Shown piece after piece: positions 25,119 to 33,660 of a DNA stretch of 64,000 nt. The notes below the pieces were generated by a model. The model searched no databases, was not told the origin of the DNA, and saw only the letters and a program-made list of their open reading frames with translations. This DNA comes from GAS188 sp963794475. Its GTDB lineage: Bacteria; Pseudomonadota; Alphaproteobacteria; Rhizobiales; Beijerinckiaceae. Position 1 is the stretch's first letter. Every line of letters begins with the position of its first letter. The translations under genes and the position numbers were made by a program. The stretch lies in assembly GCA_963794475.1 (NCBI GenBank), contig CAWCDW010000003.1:806001-870000 (forward strand), read 5' to 3'.

Positions 25119-25823
25119 ATGCTCCCCTTGCGCATCGTTTCGGCGGGGCGTGGGAAGGGAGCTGTGCCGGCGCGGGTCGCGGGCGCCAATTCTCGAAGCG
25201 CTGATCCTCAAACCCGCGGCGTTCGTCGCGCGTATGGGCTTCTTTTGGGCATTTTCGCCGGATTTTTCGCCTTCGTCGCCTTTCCGGAAATGGCTGCGCA
25301 TGCCAGCGATGCCGATTCCTCGATGGTCGCGGTTCCGCGGGCGCCGCTTGATCTCGATGGGCTTTTCGCCAAGCTCAAGCAAGCGCCCGATGCGGAGTCG
25401 GCCGCGGTCACCAGCCGCGCGATCCAGCAGCGCTGGACTCATTCGGGGAGCGACACCGCCGATCTTCTCATGCAACGGGCGGATGCGGCGCTCGCCGGCG
25501 GCGACGGGCCGCTCGCCATCGAGATTCTCGACCGCCTGATCACGCTCGACCCCGATTGGGCCGAGGCCTGGAACCGACGCGCCACCGTGTTTTTCATCGA
25601 GGATGACCTCTCCCGCTCGGCGGCCGACATCCAGGAGGTTTTGGCGCGCGAGCCCCGCCATTTCGGAGCGCTCATGGGCCTTGGCGGCATCCTGGAGCGG
25701 ATCGGAGACGAGCACAAAGCCCTGGAGGCCTATGAGCGGGTGCTTGAGGTTTATCCGCTGCTGCCCTCCGCGCAAAAGGCGGTGGAACGCCTGAAAACGC
25801 ACTTCAAGGAAGTACCGATCTGA
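25119..25823 (+). CDS. Secreted or membrane-anchored TPR-repeat protein
   Basis: Protein of 234 residues with an unusually long basic N-terminus, then a hydrophobic segment (AYGLLLGIFAGFFAFVAFPEMAAHAS, about residues 39-64) that looks like a signal peptide or anchor. The rest holds three TPR-like helical pairs: LLMQRADAALAGGDGPLAIEIL, AWNRRATVFFIEDDLSRSAADI and ALMGLGGILERIGDEHKALEAY. It probably acts in the periplasm as a protein-interaction module; no specific role is clear. An internal start nearer the hydrophobic segment is conceivable. It follows rpmJ closely, a common pairing in Rhizobiales. Confidence 0.82.
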   Translation: MLPLRIVSAGRGKGAVPARVAGANSRSADPQTRGVRRAYGLLLGIFAGFFAFVAFPEMAAHASDADSSMVAVPRAPLDLDGLFAKLKQAPDAESAAVTSRAIQQRWTHSGSDTADLLMQRADAALAGGDGPLAIEILDRLITLDPDWAEAWNRRATVFFIEDDLSRSAADIQEVLAREPRHFGALMGLGGILERIGDEHKALEAYERVLEVYPLLPSAQKAVERLKTHFKEVPI

Positions 25824-25870
25824 CAGGCCGCTGGCCGGTCGTGTCAGGCAGGCCGCGAAACTGAGCGCCG

Positions 25871-26848
25871 ATGCAATTCCCGGTCGCGCTTTCCCTCGCG
25901 CTCATCATCCCTCTCGGGCTTGCGGCATTTTCATTCGCCATGAGCCTCAGCATCGATCGCCGCCACCCGCCCGAAGGGCGCCTGTGGGCGCTCCCCAGGA
26001 CGAAAACACGCCGCGTCTCCCGAATTCACATCGCGGCGCGCGCCGCGCGCGGGACGCCTTCGGTGGCGGATATCGTCTTGATTCACGGGGCTTTCGCCTC
26101 GTCGAGCGATCAGCTTCTCGCGCTCGCGGACGCGCTTTGCGCCCGCTACCGCGTCTTCGCGGTCGACCGTCCGGGCCACGGGTGGAGCGATCGGCCGGAT
26201 GGGGCACGCGATGCCTCTCCGGTGCGCCAAGCGGCGCTCATCCATGAGGCGCTCAGGGCGCAAGGCGTGGAGCGCGCCATCGTGATCGGCCATTCCTTTG
26301 GCGGCGCCGTCGCGGCGGCGCTCGCGATCGAGCACAAAAGCTTCGTTCGAGGCCTCGTCTTCGTCGCCCCCGCGACGCATCCTTGGCCGGGAGGCGTCGC
26401 CTGGCATTATTGGCTCCCGGCCCTGCCGGTATTCGGCCCGATCTTTGCCGGGATATTTGCGTCGATCATCGGCCCCTTTTTGCTGCGCCCTGGCATCAAA
26501 GGGGTATTTCGGCCGCAGACCCCGCCCGAGGATTACGCGAACCGGGCCGGCGCCGCGCTTGCCATCACGCCCGGCCGCCTTCGCGCAAATGGGCAGGATG
26601 TGGCAAAGCTCAAGCGCCATCTCACGGCGCTCTCGCCTCGCTACAAAGAGATCAAGGTGCCTTGCGTGATCGTCACGGGAGATGCCGACAACACGGTTTC
26701 ACCGGGCATTCATTCGCGGGGCCTCGCACGCGACATCGAAGGCGCAAACCTCGTCGTGCTCGCGGGCGTCGGGCACATGCCGCATCATGCGAGGCCCGAC
26801 GCGATCCGGGCCGCGGTCGACGAGATCGTCGCAAGGACAAAAAGATAA
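25871..26848 (+). CDS. Alpha/beta-fold hydrolase with N-terminal membrane segment
   Basis: Hydrolase of 325 residues. A hydrophobic N-terminus (VALSLALIIPLGLAAFSFAM) suggests membrane attachment or export. The fold is shown by VLIHGAFASSSDQL (oxyanion loop), DRPGHGWSDRP and the nucleophile elbow GHSFGG (Ser about residue 143). The acidic residue is likely in VTGDADNTVSP and the His in GVGHMPHHARP. Substrate is unknown; esterase or lipase-like activity is possible. Confidence 0.88.
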   Translation: MQFPVALSLALIIPLGLAAFSFAMSLSIDRRHPPEGRLWALPRTKTRRVSRIHIAARAARGTPSVADIVLIHGAFASSSDQLLALADALCARYRVFAVDRPGHGWSDRPDGARDASPVRQAALIHEALRAQGVERAIVIGHSFGGAVAAALAIEHKSFVRGLVFVAPATHPWPGGVAWHYWLPALPVFGPIFAGIFASIIGPFLLRPGIKGVFRPQTPPEDYANRAGAALAITPGRLRANGQDVAKLKRHLTALSPRYKEIKVPCVIVTGDADNTVSPGIHSRGLARDIEGANLVVLAGVGHMPHHARPDAIRAAVDEIVARTKR

Positions 26849-26914
26849 AGCGATGATCGTCGCTCATCGAGAATGAGTCCCGAGCTCCCATCACTTCCGG
26901 ATTTCCGCCAACCC

Positions 26915-27943
26915 TCATCTCAAAGGCGGTAGATCGAGCCAGCCTGCGGCGCCTTGCGCGGTGCCGAAGGCGAGCTGCGCTCCGGCATCGTTCCAGGCGA
27001 GGGCCGAGATCGCGCCGGTGAAGGCGGAAGCGCGGCGCACCAGGAGCTCGGCGCCGTCGGAAAGCCGGCACATCAGCACGCAACCATCGTCATAGCCGAT
27101 CGCGGTGACCGGCGCCTTGGGATGACAAGCGACGGCGGTGACGCGCGCGCGGCGCACGCCGCATTCGCGCGGCGCCTTGCCCATCGGCCCGTCCTTGTCG
27201 GCGAAGGGCCAAAGGATGCAGGCCTCCGCCCCGCTCGTCGCCAGCCATTTGCCGTCATGCGTCCAGGAGAGCGAGCGGCTCTTCGCCGGATAACCCGTCA
27301 TCCGCATGTGCTTCTTGTCGGCCAATTTCCAGCCGTGCAACGCATTCTCCTGCATCGAGGTCACGAGAAAGCGCCCGTCCGGCGAGAAGGTGACGTCGAG
27401 ATGGGAGCCTTTCCAGTCAAAGAGATCGGGGGGACTCGCGGCGTTCGGAAACCAGAGGCTCGCCCCGCCATTATGCGCGTAGGCGAGCCGATATCCCTTC
27501 GGCGCGAAGGCAAGCCCGCGAACGCTCGAAGGAGCGGTGATTTCTTTCACGGCCCCGGTCTTGTCTTTCGCCTTCACGCTACGGCCGGCCGACCAGGCGA
27601 GCGCACCGGCGGGCGAGAGGGCCAAGGCGTCGATCCATTTGCCCTTCTCGTCCGCGACCGTCTCGACGGTCCCCGAAGCCTCGATGCGCAGCAAGCGCCC
27701 ATCATCGCCGCCCGTGTAGAGAGCTTCGGCATCATGGGCGAAAACCTGGACCGCGCCCGCATGCGCGGCGATTTCGCGGCCCTCCTCGCCACGGCGCAGC
27801 ACGACGCGCCCGTCGCCGAGCGCGAACCCCACGGTCTCGCCGAGGAAACCGGCGCCGCTCACATGCGCGTCGAGCGAAAAGCTCGTGACATGCTCGGTGA
27901 GCGAAACCGTCTCCGGGATCGTCGCCTCGGCGCTCACGGCCAA
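26915..27943 (-). CDS. WD40-repeat protein paired with the CobW GTPase
   Basis: Beta-propeller protein of 342 residues with at least six degenerate WD40 blades, for example GSHLDVTFSPDGRFLVTSMQ and SRSLSWTHDGKWLATSG. It has no signal peptide, so it is cytoplasmic. Seven base pairs separate it from the upstream CobW-family gene, and this WD40/CobW pair is conserved in many Alphaproteobacteria, which suggests a shared role in metal allocation. The exact function is unknown. Confidence 0.85.
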   Translation of the reverse strand: MAVSAEATIPETVSLTEHVTSFSLDAHVSGAGFLGETVGFALGDGRVVLRRGEEGREIAAHAGAVQVFAHDAEALYTGGDDGRLLRIEASGTVETVADEKGKWIDALALSPAGALAWSAGRSVKAKDKTGAVKEITAPSSVRGLAFAPKGYRLAYAHNGGASLWFPNAASPPDLFDWKGSHLDVTFSPDGRFLVTSMQENALHGWKLADKKHMRMTGYPAKSRSLSWTHDGKWLATSGAEACILWPFADKDGPMGKAPRECGVRRARVTAVACHPKAPVTAIGYDDGCVLMCRLSDGAELLVRRASAFTGAISALAWNDAGAQLAFGTAQGAAGWLDLPPLR

Positions 27944-27949
27944 TCGCCC

Positions 27950-29002
27950 TCACGCCGCGCAGGCGAGGAAGCCCGCGCGGATCGCCGCCTCGTCGAGATG
28001 GCGGCCGATGAAGACGATCTTGCTCTCGCGCTTCTCGCCTTCCCGCCACGGGCGTTGAAGGTCCCCGTCGAGGATCATATGCACCCCTTGGAAGACGAAG
28101 CGCTTCGGCTCGCCCTTGAAGGCCAGTATGCCTTTCGAGCGCAGGATATCGATGCCGCGCGTCTGCGTCAGCTCGTTGATCCAAGGCATGAATTTCTCAG
28201 GGTCCACCTCGCCCGCGATGCGCGCGGAGACCGATTGCATCTCCTCGTCGTGATAATGCTTCAAGCCGCCATGCGCATGCACGTGACCCTTGTCGTCATG
28301 CTCATGGTGATGGCCGTGATGATCATCATGGCCGTGCTCGTGATGGTGGCCTTCTCCATCGTCGAGGAAGGCCGGCTCGATCTCGAGAATCCGCTCGAGG
28401 TCGAAGGCGTCGCGACCGAGGACGGCATCGAGCGGGACCGCGCATTTTTGCGTGCGGTGCAGCTTCGCATAGGGGTTGAGGCCCCGGATGCGCGCCTCGA
28501 CCTCATCGAGCTCGTCCTTCGTGACGAGATCGGTCTTGTTGAGCAAGATGACATCCGCGAAGGCGATCTGGTTCTTGGCTTCCGGTGCGTCCTTCAGCCG
28601 GTCGAGAAGCCAGCGCGCATCCGCGACCGTCACCACCGCGTCGAGCTTCGCGGCAGCCCCGACATCGGCGTCGACGAAGAAGGTCTGGGCGACGGGCGCC
28701 GGGTCGGCAAGCCCGGTCGTCTCGACGATGATGGCGTCGAACTTTCCCTTGCGCTTCATCAGCCCCTCGACGATGCGGATGAGATCGCCGCGCACGGTGC
28801 AGCAGATGCAGCCATTGTTCATCTCGAAGATTTCCTCATCGGCGCCGACCACGAGCTCGTTGTCGATGCCGATCTCGCCGAACTCATTGACGATGACCGC
28901 GAATTTTCGCCCGTGCTCCTCGGTGAGGATGCGGTTGAGCAAGGTGGTCTTGCCGGCGCCGAGATAGCCGGTGAGGACGGTGACGGGGATTTTGTCGGAC
29001 AT
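27950..29002 (-). CDS. CobW/COG0523-family metal-chaperone GTPase
   Basis: G3E-family GTPase of 350 residues thought to deliver Zn or Co to client proteins. The P-loop GYLGAGKTTLLNRIL (about residue 12) is followed by the metal-binding CICC motif in NNGCICCTVRGDL, ETTGLADPAP and NKTDLV. A long His-rich stretch (about residues 215-250, with repeated HHEH and HDDHHGHHH patterns) is a metal reservoir. The C-terminal CobW_C domain ends the protein. It is likely Zur-regulated: a palindrome resembling a Zur site lies about 160-175 bp upstream. The WD40 gene is downstream in the same operon. Confidence 0.93.
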   Translation of the reverse strand: MSDKIPVTVLTGYLGAGKTTLLNRILTEEHGRKFAVIVNEFGEIGIDNELVVGADEEIFEMNNGCICCTVRGDLIRIVEGLMKRKGKFDAIIVETTGLADPAPVAQTFFVDADVGAAAKLDAVVTVADARWLLDRLKDAPEAKNQIAFADVILLNKTDLVTKDELDEVEARIRGLNPYAKLHRTQKCAVPLDAVLGRDAFDLERILEIEPAFLDDGEGHHHEHGHDDHHGHHHEHDDKGHVHAHGGLKHYHDEEMQSVSARIAGEVDPEKFMPWINELTQTRGIDILRSKGILAFKGEPKRFVFQGVHMILDGDLQRPWREGEKRESKIVFIGRHLDEAAIRAGFLACAA

Positions 29003-29158
29003 GGAGTTCGGGCTCTGCCTCGAATTGCAAACGGGGAATAGATAATGGCTGAAGCGGGCGATGGGAATGGAGTGACTTCGCTTCCAGGCACAGCCAACGA
29101 TATGAGCCGCGGAAGTAAGCGCTGGAATTGTTAGGACGAGGCCGGATGCCAGGGACGT

Positions 29159-29178
29159 TTTTTGTTATACAACAAAAA
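29159..29178. promoter_or_regulatory. Palindrome resembling a Zur/Fur-family operator
   Basis: TTTTTGTT and AACAAAAA form perfect 8-bp arms around ATAC. The core TGTTATAC-AACA resembles alphaproteobacterial Zur boxes, though it is not an exact match. It is upstream of the CobW gene, a common Zur target. It could instead be a short terminator for an unseen transcript. Confidence 0.4.
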
Positions 29179-29333
29179 GCCATGCAGGTCGTGTGGTACC
29201 ACGGTTTGAATTTTCGGCGATCTCGACAGCTTCGACTGGGAGGGTGCCTATTTCGAGGAGACGAAGCCGAGCCGAAGGAGTGGGCGCCGCTTCAAGGCAG
29301 TGGGATAATTCGACGGCGAGAGGCGGTGAATAA

Positions 29334-29515
29334 TTTGAGGAAACGCGGGCGGGGGGAAGGCAGAAAAAGCCGACGAAGGAGCTGGTGACAATCCGGCTCG
29401 ATCGGGAGGTTGTCGCGCACTTCGCACGAAGGCGCGGACTGGAGACGCCGCATCAACGCGACTCTGCAGGAGGCTGTCGCGCGCAAGAACGCGCGAGTGC
29501 GCGGTGAGGACAATG
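29334..29515 (+). pseudogene. Degenerate BrnA-like antitoxin remnant
   Basis: The piece KKPTKELVTIRLDREVVAHF (about 29364-29423) and, one base out of frame, GADWRRRINATLQEAVARKN (about 29431-29490) together match the C-terminal ribbon-helix-helix of BrnA antitoxins. The frame breaks between them, a stop codon at 29331 precedes them, and no ribosome site or intact start is seen. No intact BrnT toxin is adjacent. The 29003-29333 region otherwise holds no recognisable gene apart from the palindrome at 29159. Confidence 0.5.
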
Positions 29516-29617
29516 CCCACCGAAACATCCGCATCACGTTGAATACCTTTTCGCTGTCTGGCCGTTTCCGCCCTGATGTCATGTGGCACGGATTGGAGCA
29601 CGGATTAGGCCAAAGCG

Positions 29618-29646
29618 TTGACTTTCCCCTATGCGTCTTGCATAAG
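29618..29646 (+). promoter_or_regulatory. Probable rpmH promoter
   Basis: TTGACT (29618-29623), a 17-bp spacer and CATAAG (29641-29646) lie 114 bp before rpmH. The region from about 29516 to 29617 shows nothing else. Confidence 0.5.
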
Positions 29647-29759
29647 CCCGCCGTTCCGTCAGCGCAGCGATTTTTCTCTCGGACAGGCCGCCCGAACGGT
29701 TGAGCCGGTCCCCGAGACCCGATTTTCAAATTCGCGGCCGTCAGCTTGGAGTTCGTCCC

Positions 29760-29894
29760 TTGAAACGCACCTATCAGCCGAGCAAGCTCGTCCGCAAGCG
29801 CCGGCATGGTTTTCGGTCTCGCATGGGCACGGTGGGCGGCCGCAAGGTCATCGCGACGCGGCGCGCTCGCGGCCGCAAGAAGCTCTCCGCCTGA
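29760..29894 (+). CDS. rpmH: RpmH, 50S ribosomal protein L34
   Basis: A 44-residue, very basic protein reading KRTYQPSKLVRKRRHGFRSR and ending RRARGRKKLSA, almost identical to the family consensus. The start is a TTG at 29760 with a GGAG site upstream, giving MKRTYQP; longer in-frame readings were rejected. It leads the conserved rpmH-rnpA-yidC-engB block. Confidence 0.95.
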   Translation: MKRTYQPSKLVRKRRHGFRSRMGTVGGRKVIATRRARGRKKLSA

Positions 29895-29920
29895 CGGGCG
29901 AGAGCGATATTGCATCCAGC

Positions 29921-30331
29921 ATGGCAAGGGCAGCGAAGCCGCAAGGCGAGGAGCTGCTCGGGCGATTGACTCGTTCGGCCGAGTTCCAGGCGCTGCGGCG
30001 GGGGCACAAATTCGAGGGGAAATTCGGCCGCATGCGCGCTGTCGCGAGGCCGCCCGGCGCGCCTTCTCCTTGCGCGCTGCGCATCGGGCTCATCGTTCCG
30101 GGGAAGCTCGGCAACGCGCCGCAGCGCAACCGGATCAAGCGGCGGCTTCGTGAGGGCATGCGGCGAGCGCGCCTTTCAGGGGGCTTCGAGCGCGGAAATC
30201 CAGCAAGGGGCGCCGACATCGGCATTTTTGCCTCGCGCGCGGTGCTCACCATGGATTTCGACGCGCTGGCGAAGGAGCTCGAGGCCGGCGTTCATTTGCT
30301 GATGCGCAAGCTCGAGCGGCGCCCCATATAG
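29921..30331 (+). CDS. rnpA: RnpA, protein component of ribonuclease P
   Basis: Binds the RNase P RNA and helps tRNA 5' maturation. The protein of 136 residues has LLGRLTRSAEFQALRRG near the N-terminus and the RNR motif in NAPQRNRIKRRLREGMR. The ATG at 29921 was chosen; it lies 26 bp after rpmH. The frame upstream overlaps rpmH and is not coding. Confidence 0.94.
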   Translation: MARAAKPQGEELLGRLTRSAEFQALRRGHKFEGKFGRMRAVARPPGAPSPCALRIGLIVPGKLGNAPQRNRIKRRLREGMRRARLSGGFERGNPARGADIGIFASRAVLTMDFDALAKELEAGVHLLMRKLERRPI

Positions 30332-30372
30332 GGCGGGGCCGATGACCGATCGATTGGTTTCGAGAGTTTCGA

Positions 30373-32184
30373 ATGGAAGATAAACGCAATCTCTTCACGG
30401 CGATCGGCCTTTCGCTGCTCGTCCTCGTCGGCTGGCAATATTTCGTGACGCCGCGCTTCGTGACGCCGAAGCCCGCCCCGATCGAGACGCAGCAGGACGG
30501 AAATCCCGCTTCGGTGCCCCAAGCCTCCACGCCCCAAGCCCAAGCCGTGCCGCAAGCGCCGCCGCCCGGCACCACGGCCGCGACGCCGACCAGCGTCACC
30601 CAGGAGATTTCGCGCGAGGATGCGCTCAAATCATCCCCGCGCGTCACCATTCACAATGATCATCTTTCCGGATCGATCGCGCTCAAGGGCGCGCGTTTCG
30701 ACGATCTGACGTTGACGAGCTACCGCGAGACCACCGCTCCCAACAGCCCGAATATCGTGCTTTTCTCACCCTCACGCACGACGGGCGGCTTTTACGCCGA
30801 TTTCGGCCTTCTTCCGGGCGCCGCCTCGGCGGGAGAGACGCCGAACGCCGATACGCTCTGGCAGGCGGGCGGCAATGAGCTCACGCCAACGACCCCCATC
30901 ACGCTCACCTGGACGAACCCCCAGGGCGTCGAGTTCAAGCGCGAGATCGCGGTCGACGACGATTACATGTTCTCCGTCACGGACACGATCACGAACCACG
31001 CGGCGCAACCGCTTTCGATCTATCCTTACGCGGCTGTGGTGCAGCAAGGCACGCCGCATGTCGCGGGTTACTACGTGCTCTTCGAGGGCTTGCTCGGCTA
31101 TATCGGTGATACGGGGCTCCAGGAATGGACCTATGCCAAGCTCGATAAGGAGGGGGTGAAGAGCTATTCCGGCACGGGCGGCTTCGTCGGCATCACCACC
31201 GACAAATATTGGGCAGCAGCCGTCATTCCGGACCAGGCGAAAGCTTACGATGCGCGCTTCATCGCGACCACGACGGGCGCCAAGGCCTACCAGGCCGATC
31301 TGCGCGAGGGCGAGCTCGGCGTCGCTCCCGGAGCGAGCGTGTCGACCTCGCGGAAGCTCTTCGCGGGCGCCAAGGTGGTGCAGCTCGTCGATAATTACGA
31401 GCGCGAGCTCGGCATCAAGAGCTTCGACCTGATCATCGATTGGGGTTGGTTTTATTTCATCACCAAGCCCTTGTTCAAAGTGATCGATTATTTCTACCGC
31501 CTGCTCGGCAATTTCGGTCTCGCCATCCTGCTCGTCACCGTGCTGCTCAAGGGGCTGTTTTTTCCGCTTGCCAACAAATCCTACGCCTCGATGGCGAAGA
31601 TGAAGGCCGTGCAGCCGCAGCTCAAAGAGCTGCAAGAGCGCTACAAGGACGACAAGCCCAAGCTGCAGCAAGAGATGATGGCGCTCTACAAGCGCGAGCG
31701 GATCAACCCGGTCGCGGGGTGTTGGCCCATGCTGATCCAGATCCCGGTGTTCTTCGCCCTTTACAAGGTGATCTTCACCACCATCGAGATGCGTCAGGCG
31801 CCGTTCTACGGCTGGATTCACGACCTTTCGGCGCCTGACCCGACCTCCGTGTTCAACCTGTTCGGGCTGATCCCGTTCACGCCGCCGCACCTTTTGATGC
31901 TCGGCGCCTGGCCGCTCATCATGGGCGTGACCATGTTCGTGCAGATGAAGATGAACCCGGAACCGCCGGACCCGGCCCAAAAGATGATGTTCACCTGGAT
32001 GCCGCTGATCTTCACCTTCATGCTTTCGTCGTTCCCGGCGGGACTTGTGATTTATTGGAGCTGGAACAACACCCTCTCGGTCCTGCAGCAAGGCTTCATC
32101 ATGAAGAAGCACGGCGTGAAGATCGAGCTCTGGGACAATCTGCGCAAGCTTTTCCAGGGCAAGAGCTCGCCCTCGACCGCGTGA
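30373..32184 (+). CDS. yidC: YidC membrane protein insertase
   Basis: Inserts and folds inner-membrane proteins alone or with SecYEG. The 603-residue protein has the N-terminal anchor LFTAIGLSLLVLVGWQYFV, a Pro/Ala/Gln-rich stretch, a large periplasmic beta-domain (about 80-360) and the conserved five-helix core. The core shows NFGLAILLVTVLLKGLFFPL, then a cytoplasmic coiled loop (KMKAVQPQLKELQERY), CWPMLIQIPVFFALYKV, and the final PAGLVIYWSWNNTLSVLQQ. The conserved Arg of the hydrophilic groove is not pinned down here. engB starts 4 bp downstream. Confidence 0.97.
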   Translation: MEDKRNLFTAIGLSLLVLVGWQYFVTPRFVTPKPAPIETQQDGNPASVPQASTPQAQAVPQAPPPGTTAATPTSVTQEISREDALKSSPRVTIHNDHLSGSIALKGARFDDLTLTSYRETTAPNSPNIVLFSPSRTTGGFYADFGLLPGAASAGETPNADTLWQAGGNELTPTTPITLTWTNPQGVEFKREIAVDDDYMFSVTDTITNHAAQPLSIYPYAAVVQQGTPHVAGYYVLFEGLLGYIGDTGLQEWTYAKLDKEGVKSYSGTGGFVGITTDKYWAAAVIPDQAKAYDARFIATTTGAKAYQADLREGELGVAPGASVSTSRKLFAGAKVVQLVDNYERELGIKSFDLIIDWGWFYFITKPLFKVIDYFYRLLGNFGLAILLVTVLLKGLFFPLANKSYASMAKMKAVQPQLKELQERYKDDKPKLQQEMMALYKRERINPVAGCWPMLIQIPVFFALYKVIFTTIEMRQAPFYGWIHDLSAPDPTSVFNLFGLIPFTPPHLLMLGAWPLIMGVTMFVQMKMNPEPPDPAQKMMFTWMPLIFTFMLSSFPAGLVIYWSWNNTLSVLQQGFIMKKHGVKIELWDNLRKLFQGKSSPSTA

Positions 32185-32188
32185 TCGC

Positions 32189-32860
32189 GTGGCCGAGGCT
32201 TCGGGCAAAGCGGCAAAGGACGATCGCATCGACGCCGCTGCGCTCGAGGCCGGAAGGCTGCTCTTCGCGCGCGAATGCGCGTTCCGTTACGCGGCCGGCA
32301 CCATCGAACGCCTGCCCCCGCCCGATCTGCCGGAAATCGCTTTCGCCGGGCGTTCCAACGCCGGCAAATCGAGCCTGATCAATGGGCTCACGGGCCGCAA
32401 CGCGCTCGCCCGCACCTCGCGCACGCCGGGCCGCACCCAGGAGCTGATCTTCTTCGAGCTCGGCGGCGAGGTGATGCTCGTCGACATGCCGGGTTATGGC
32501 TATGCGGCGGCGCCCGTCGAGACGGTGAAGGCCTGGTCCGAATTCGCGAAGGATTATCTGCGCGGACGGCGCAATCTTTACCGCGTCTATGTTCTCGCCG
32601 ATGCGCGCCATGGGCTGAAAGCCGCGGATCTTTCCATGCTCGACCTTCTCGACCAGGCGGCGGTCTCCTATCAGCTTGTGCTCACCAAGGGGGATGAGGT
32701 GAAGGAAAAGGACATGCCGGCCCGCATCGCCGCGGTGGAGGCGGCTCTCACGCGCCGCCCGGCGGCTTATCCGGATGTGATCCTCACCTCCTCGCGAACC
32801 GGGGTGGGAATGCCGGAGCTTCGCGCCGCGATCGCGGCCTTGCTCGCCGAGCGCCAGTGA
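32189..32860 (+). CDS. engB: EngB/YihA, ribosome-biogenesis GTPase
   Basis: GTPase required for large-subunit assembly, 223 residues. G1 is GRSNAGKSSLINGL, G2 includes RTSRTPGRTQ, G3 is DMPGYGYA and G4 is TKGD. GTG at 32189 is the start. In many Rhizobiales argB follows; here the next gene is an antitoxin, so the block is cut. Confidence 0.95.
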   Translation: MAEASGKAAKDDRIDAAALEAGRLLFARECAFRYAAGTIERLPPPDLPEIAFAGRSNAGKSSLINGLTGRNALARTSRTPGRTQELIFFELGGEVMLVDMPGYGYAAAPVETVKAWSEFAKDYLRGRRNLYRVYVLADARHGLKAADLSMLDLLDQAAVSYQLVLTKGDEVKEKDMPARIAAVEAALTRRPAAYPDVILTSSRTGVGMPELRAAIAALLAERQ

Positions 32861-32884
32861 GCACGACCTTTGCACATCGCTTCC

Positions 32885-32913
32885 TTGCATTGTAGTCCCA
32901 ATGTGACTACAAT
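32885..32913 (+). promoter_or_regulatory. dinJ promoter with overlapping palindromic operator
   Basis: TTGCAT (32885-32890), a 17-bp spacer and TACAAT (32908-32913) form a good promoter. The perfect inverted repeat TTGTAGTC-N7-GACTACAA (32890-32912) fills the spacer and -10, as expected for toxin-antitoxin autorepression. Confidence 0.75.
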
Positions 32914-32945
32914 CAAGTATTCCGATCGATTGCGGGAGAGAACCC

Positions 32946-33212
32946 ATGGTCACCACCGACACCTATGTTCGTGCCCGCATCGACTCCCGTACGAAGAAGC
33001 GCGCTGCCCATGCCTTGGAAGCCATGGGGCTATCCATCTCGGACGCCATCCGCTTGCTGATGCTGCGCGTGGCCGATGAGCGCCGTTTGCCCTTCGATGT
33101 GAAAGCCCCCAACGCCGCCACGCGCAAGGCCGTCGCCGAACTCGAAGCCGGAAAAGGGAAGCGGTTCGCCAGTGTCGATGACCTGATGGCGGACCTGCAT
33201 GCGGAGGATTGA
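32946..33212 (+). CDS. dinJ: RelB/DinJ-family antitoxin
   Basis: Antitoxin of 88 residues. The N-terminal ribbon-helix-helix is visible as VRARIDSRTKKRAAHALEAMGLSISDAIRLLML, typical of DinJ. The C-terminal half would wrap the toxin. The ATG at 32946 has a GGGAGAG site. The gene is intact and its promoter-operator is intact, but the toxin gene overlapping its 3' end is wrecked, so this is an orphan antitoxin. Confidence 0.92.
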   Translation: MVTTDTYVRARIDSRTKKRAAHALEAMGLSISDAIRLLMLRVADERRLPFDVKAPNAATRKAVAELEAGKGKRFASVDDLMADLHAED

Positions 33213-33480
33213 ACGATCCTCGGCCTTCAGGCGCGATTATAAGCGGAAGCCAGGGGCCGGCACCGAACCACGCTGGATGAGGCTTTAGAGCCGGTCATCG
33301 CCGCGCTGGCGAGCAATCGGCCTCTGGATCCTCGCCACCGCGATCATGGCCTGAGTGGCGAACTTGCGAACTAGCGCGAGTGCCACATAAAGCCGGACCT
33401 GCTGCTGATATACCGAAAAGCCCGACGCCCATACGCTTAGACTGGCGCGATTGGGCTCACACAGCGAGCTTTTCGGCTGA
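33199..33480 (+). pseudogene. yafQ: YafQ/RelE-type toxin remnant
   Basis: The ATG at 33199 overlaps the end of dinJ and starts MRRIERSSAFRRDYKR. The rest of a YafQ-like mRNA endonuclease can be followed only by changing frame: TTLDEALEPVIAALASNRPL, then DHGLSGELAN and a stop, then KPDLLLIYRK, then LRLARLGSHSELFG to a TGA at 33478-33480. At least three frame changes and one stop rule out a functional product. The order and overlap are those of a normal dinJ-yafQ operon. Confidence 0.85.
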
Positions 33481-33660
33481 GTGAAAGCAATGCCCACGCG
33501 GGTTGCTTCGCAGCTTATGCGACGAAACATTGAACCGCGCACCTTGCGGCAGCCACGCCGATCGTTCAAGCTGCGGTTAGCCTTTCCCGGAAGCGGCCAA
33601 GGCAAGCGCGCCATCGGCGGATCGCGGCGCAAGCTCTCATCCTAAACAATGGGAAGACGC
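33481..33660. other. Intergenic, no feature recognised
   Basis: Between the toxin remnant and modB no gene, repeat or RNA was recognised. The modA gene expected before modB is not here. Confidence 0.5.

Noticed and set aside
26954..29041. 695-codon open frame opposite the WD40 and CobW genes
   Set aside because: Antisense shadow of two clear genes; its His/Met runs mirror the His tract of CobW.
29128..29388. 86-codon open frame over the Zur-like palindrome
   Set aside because: No ribosome site or family similarity, and it crosses the BrnA remnant in another frame.
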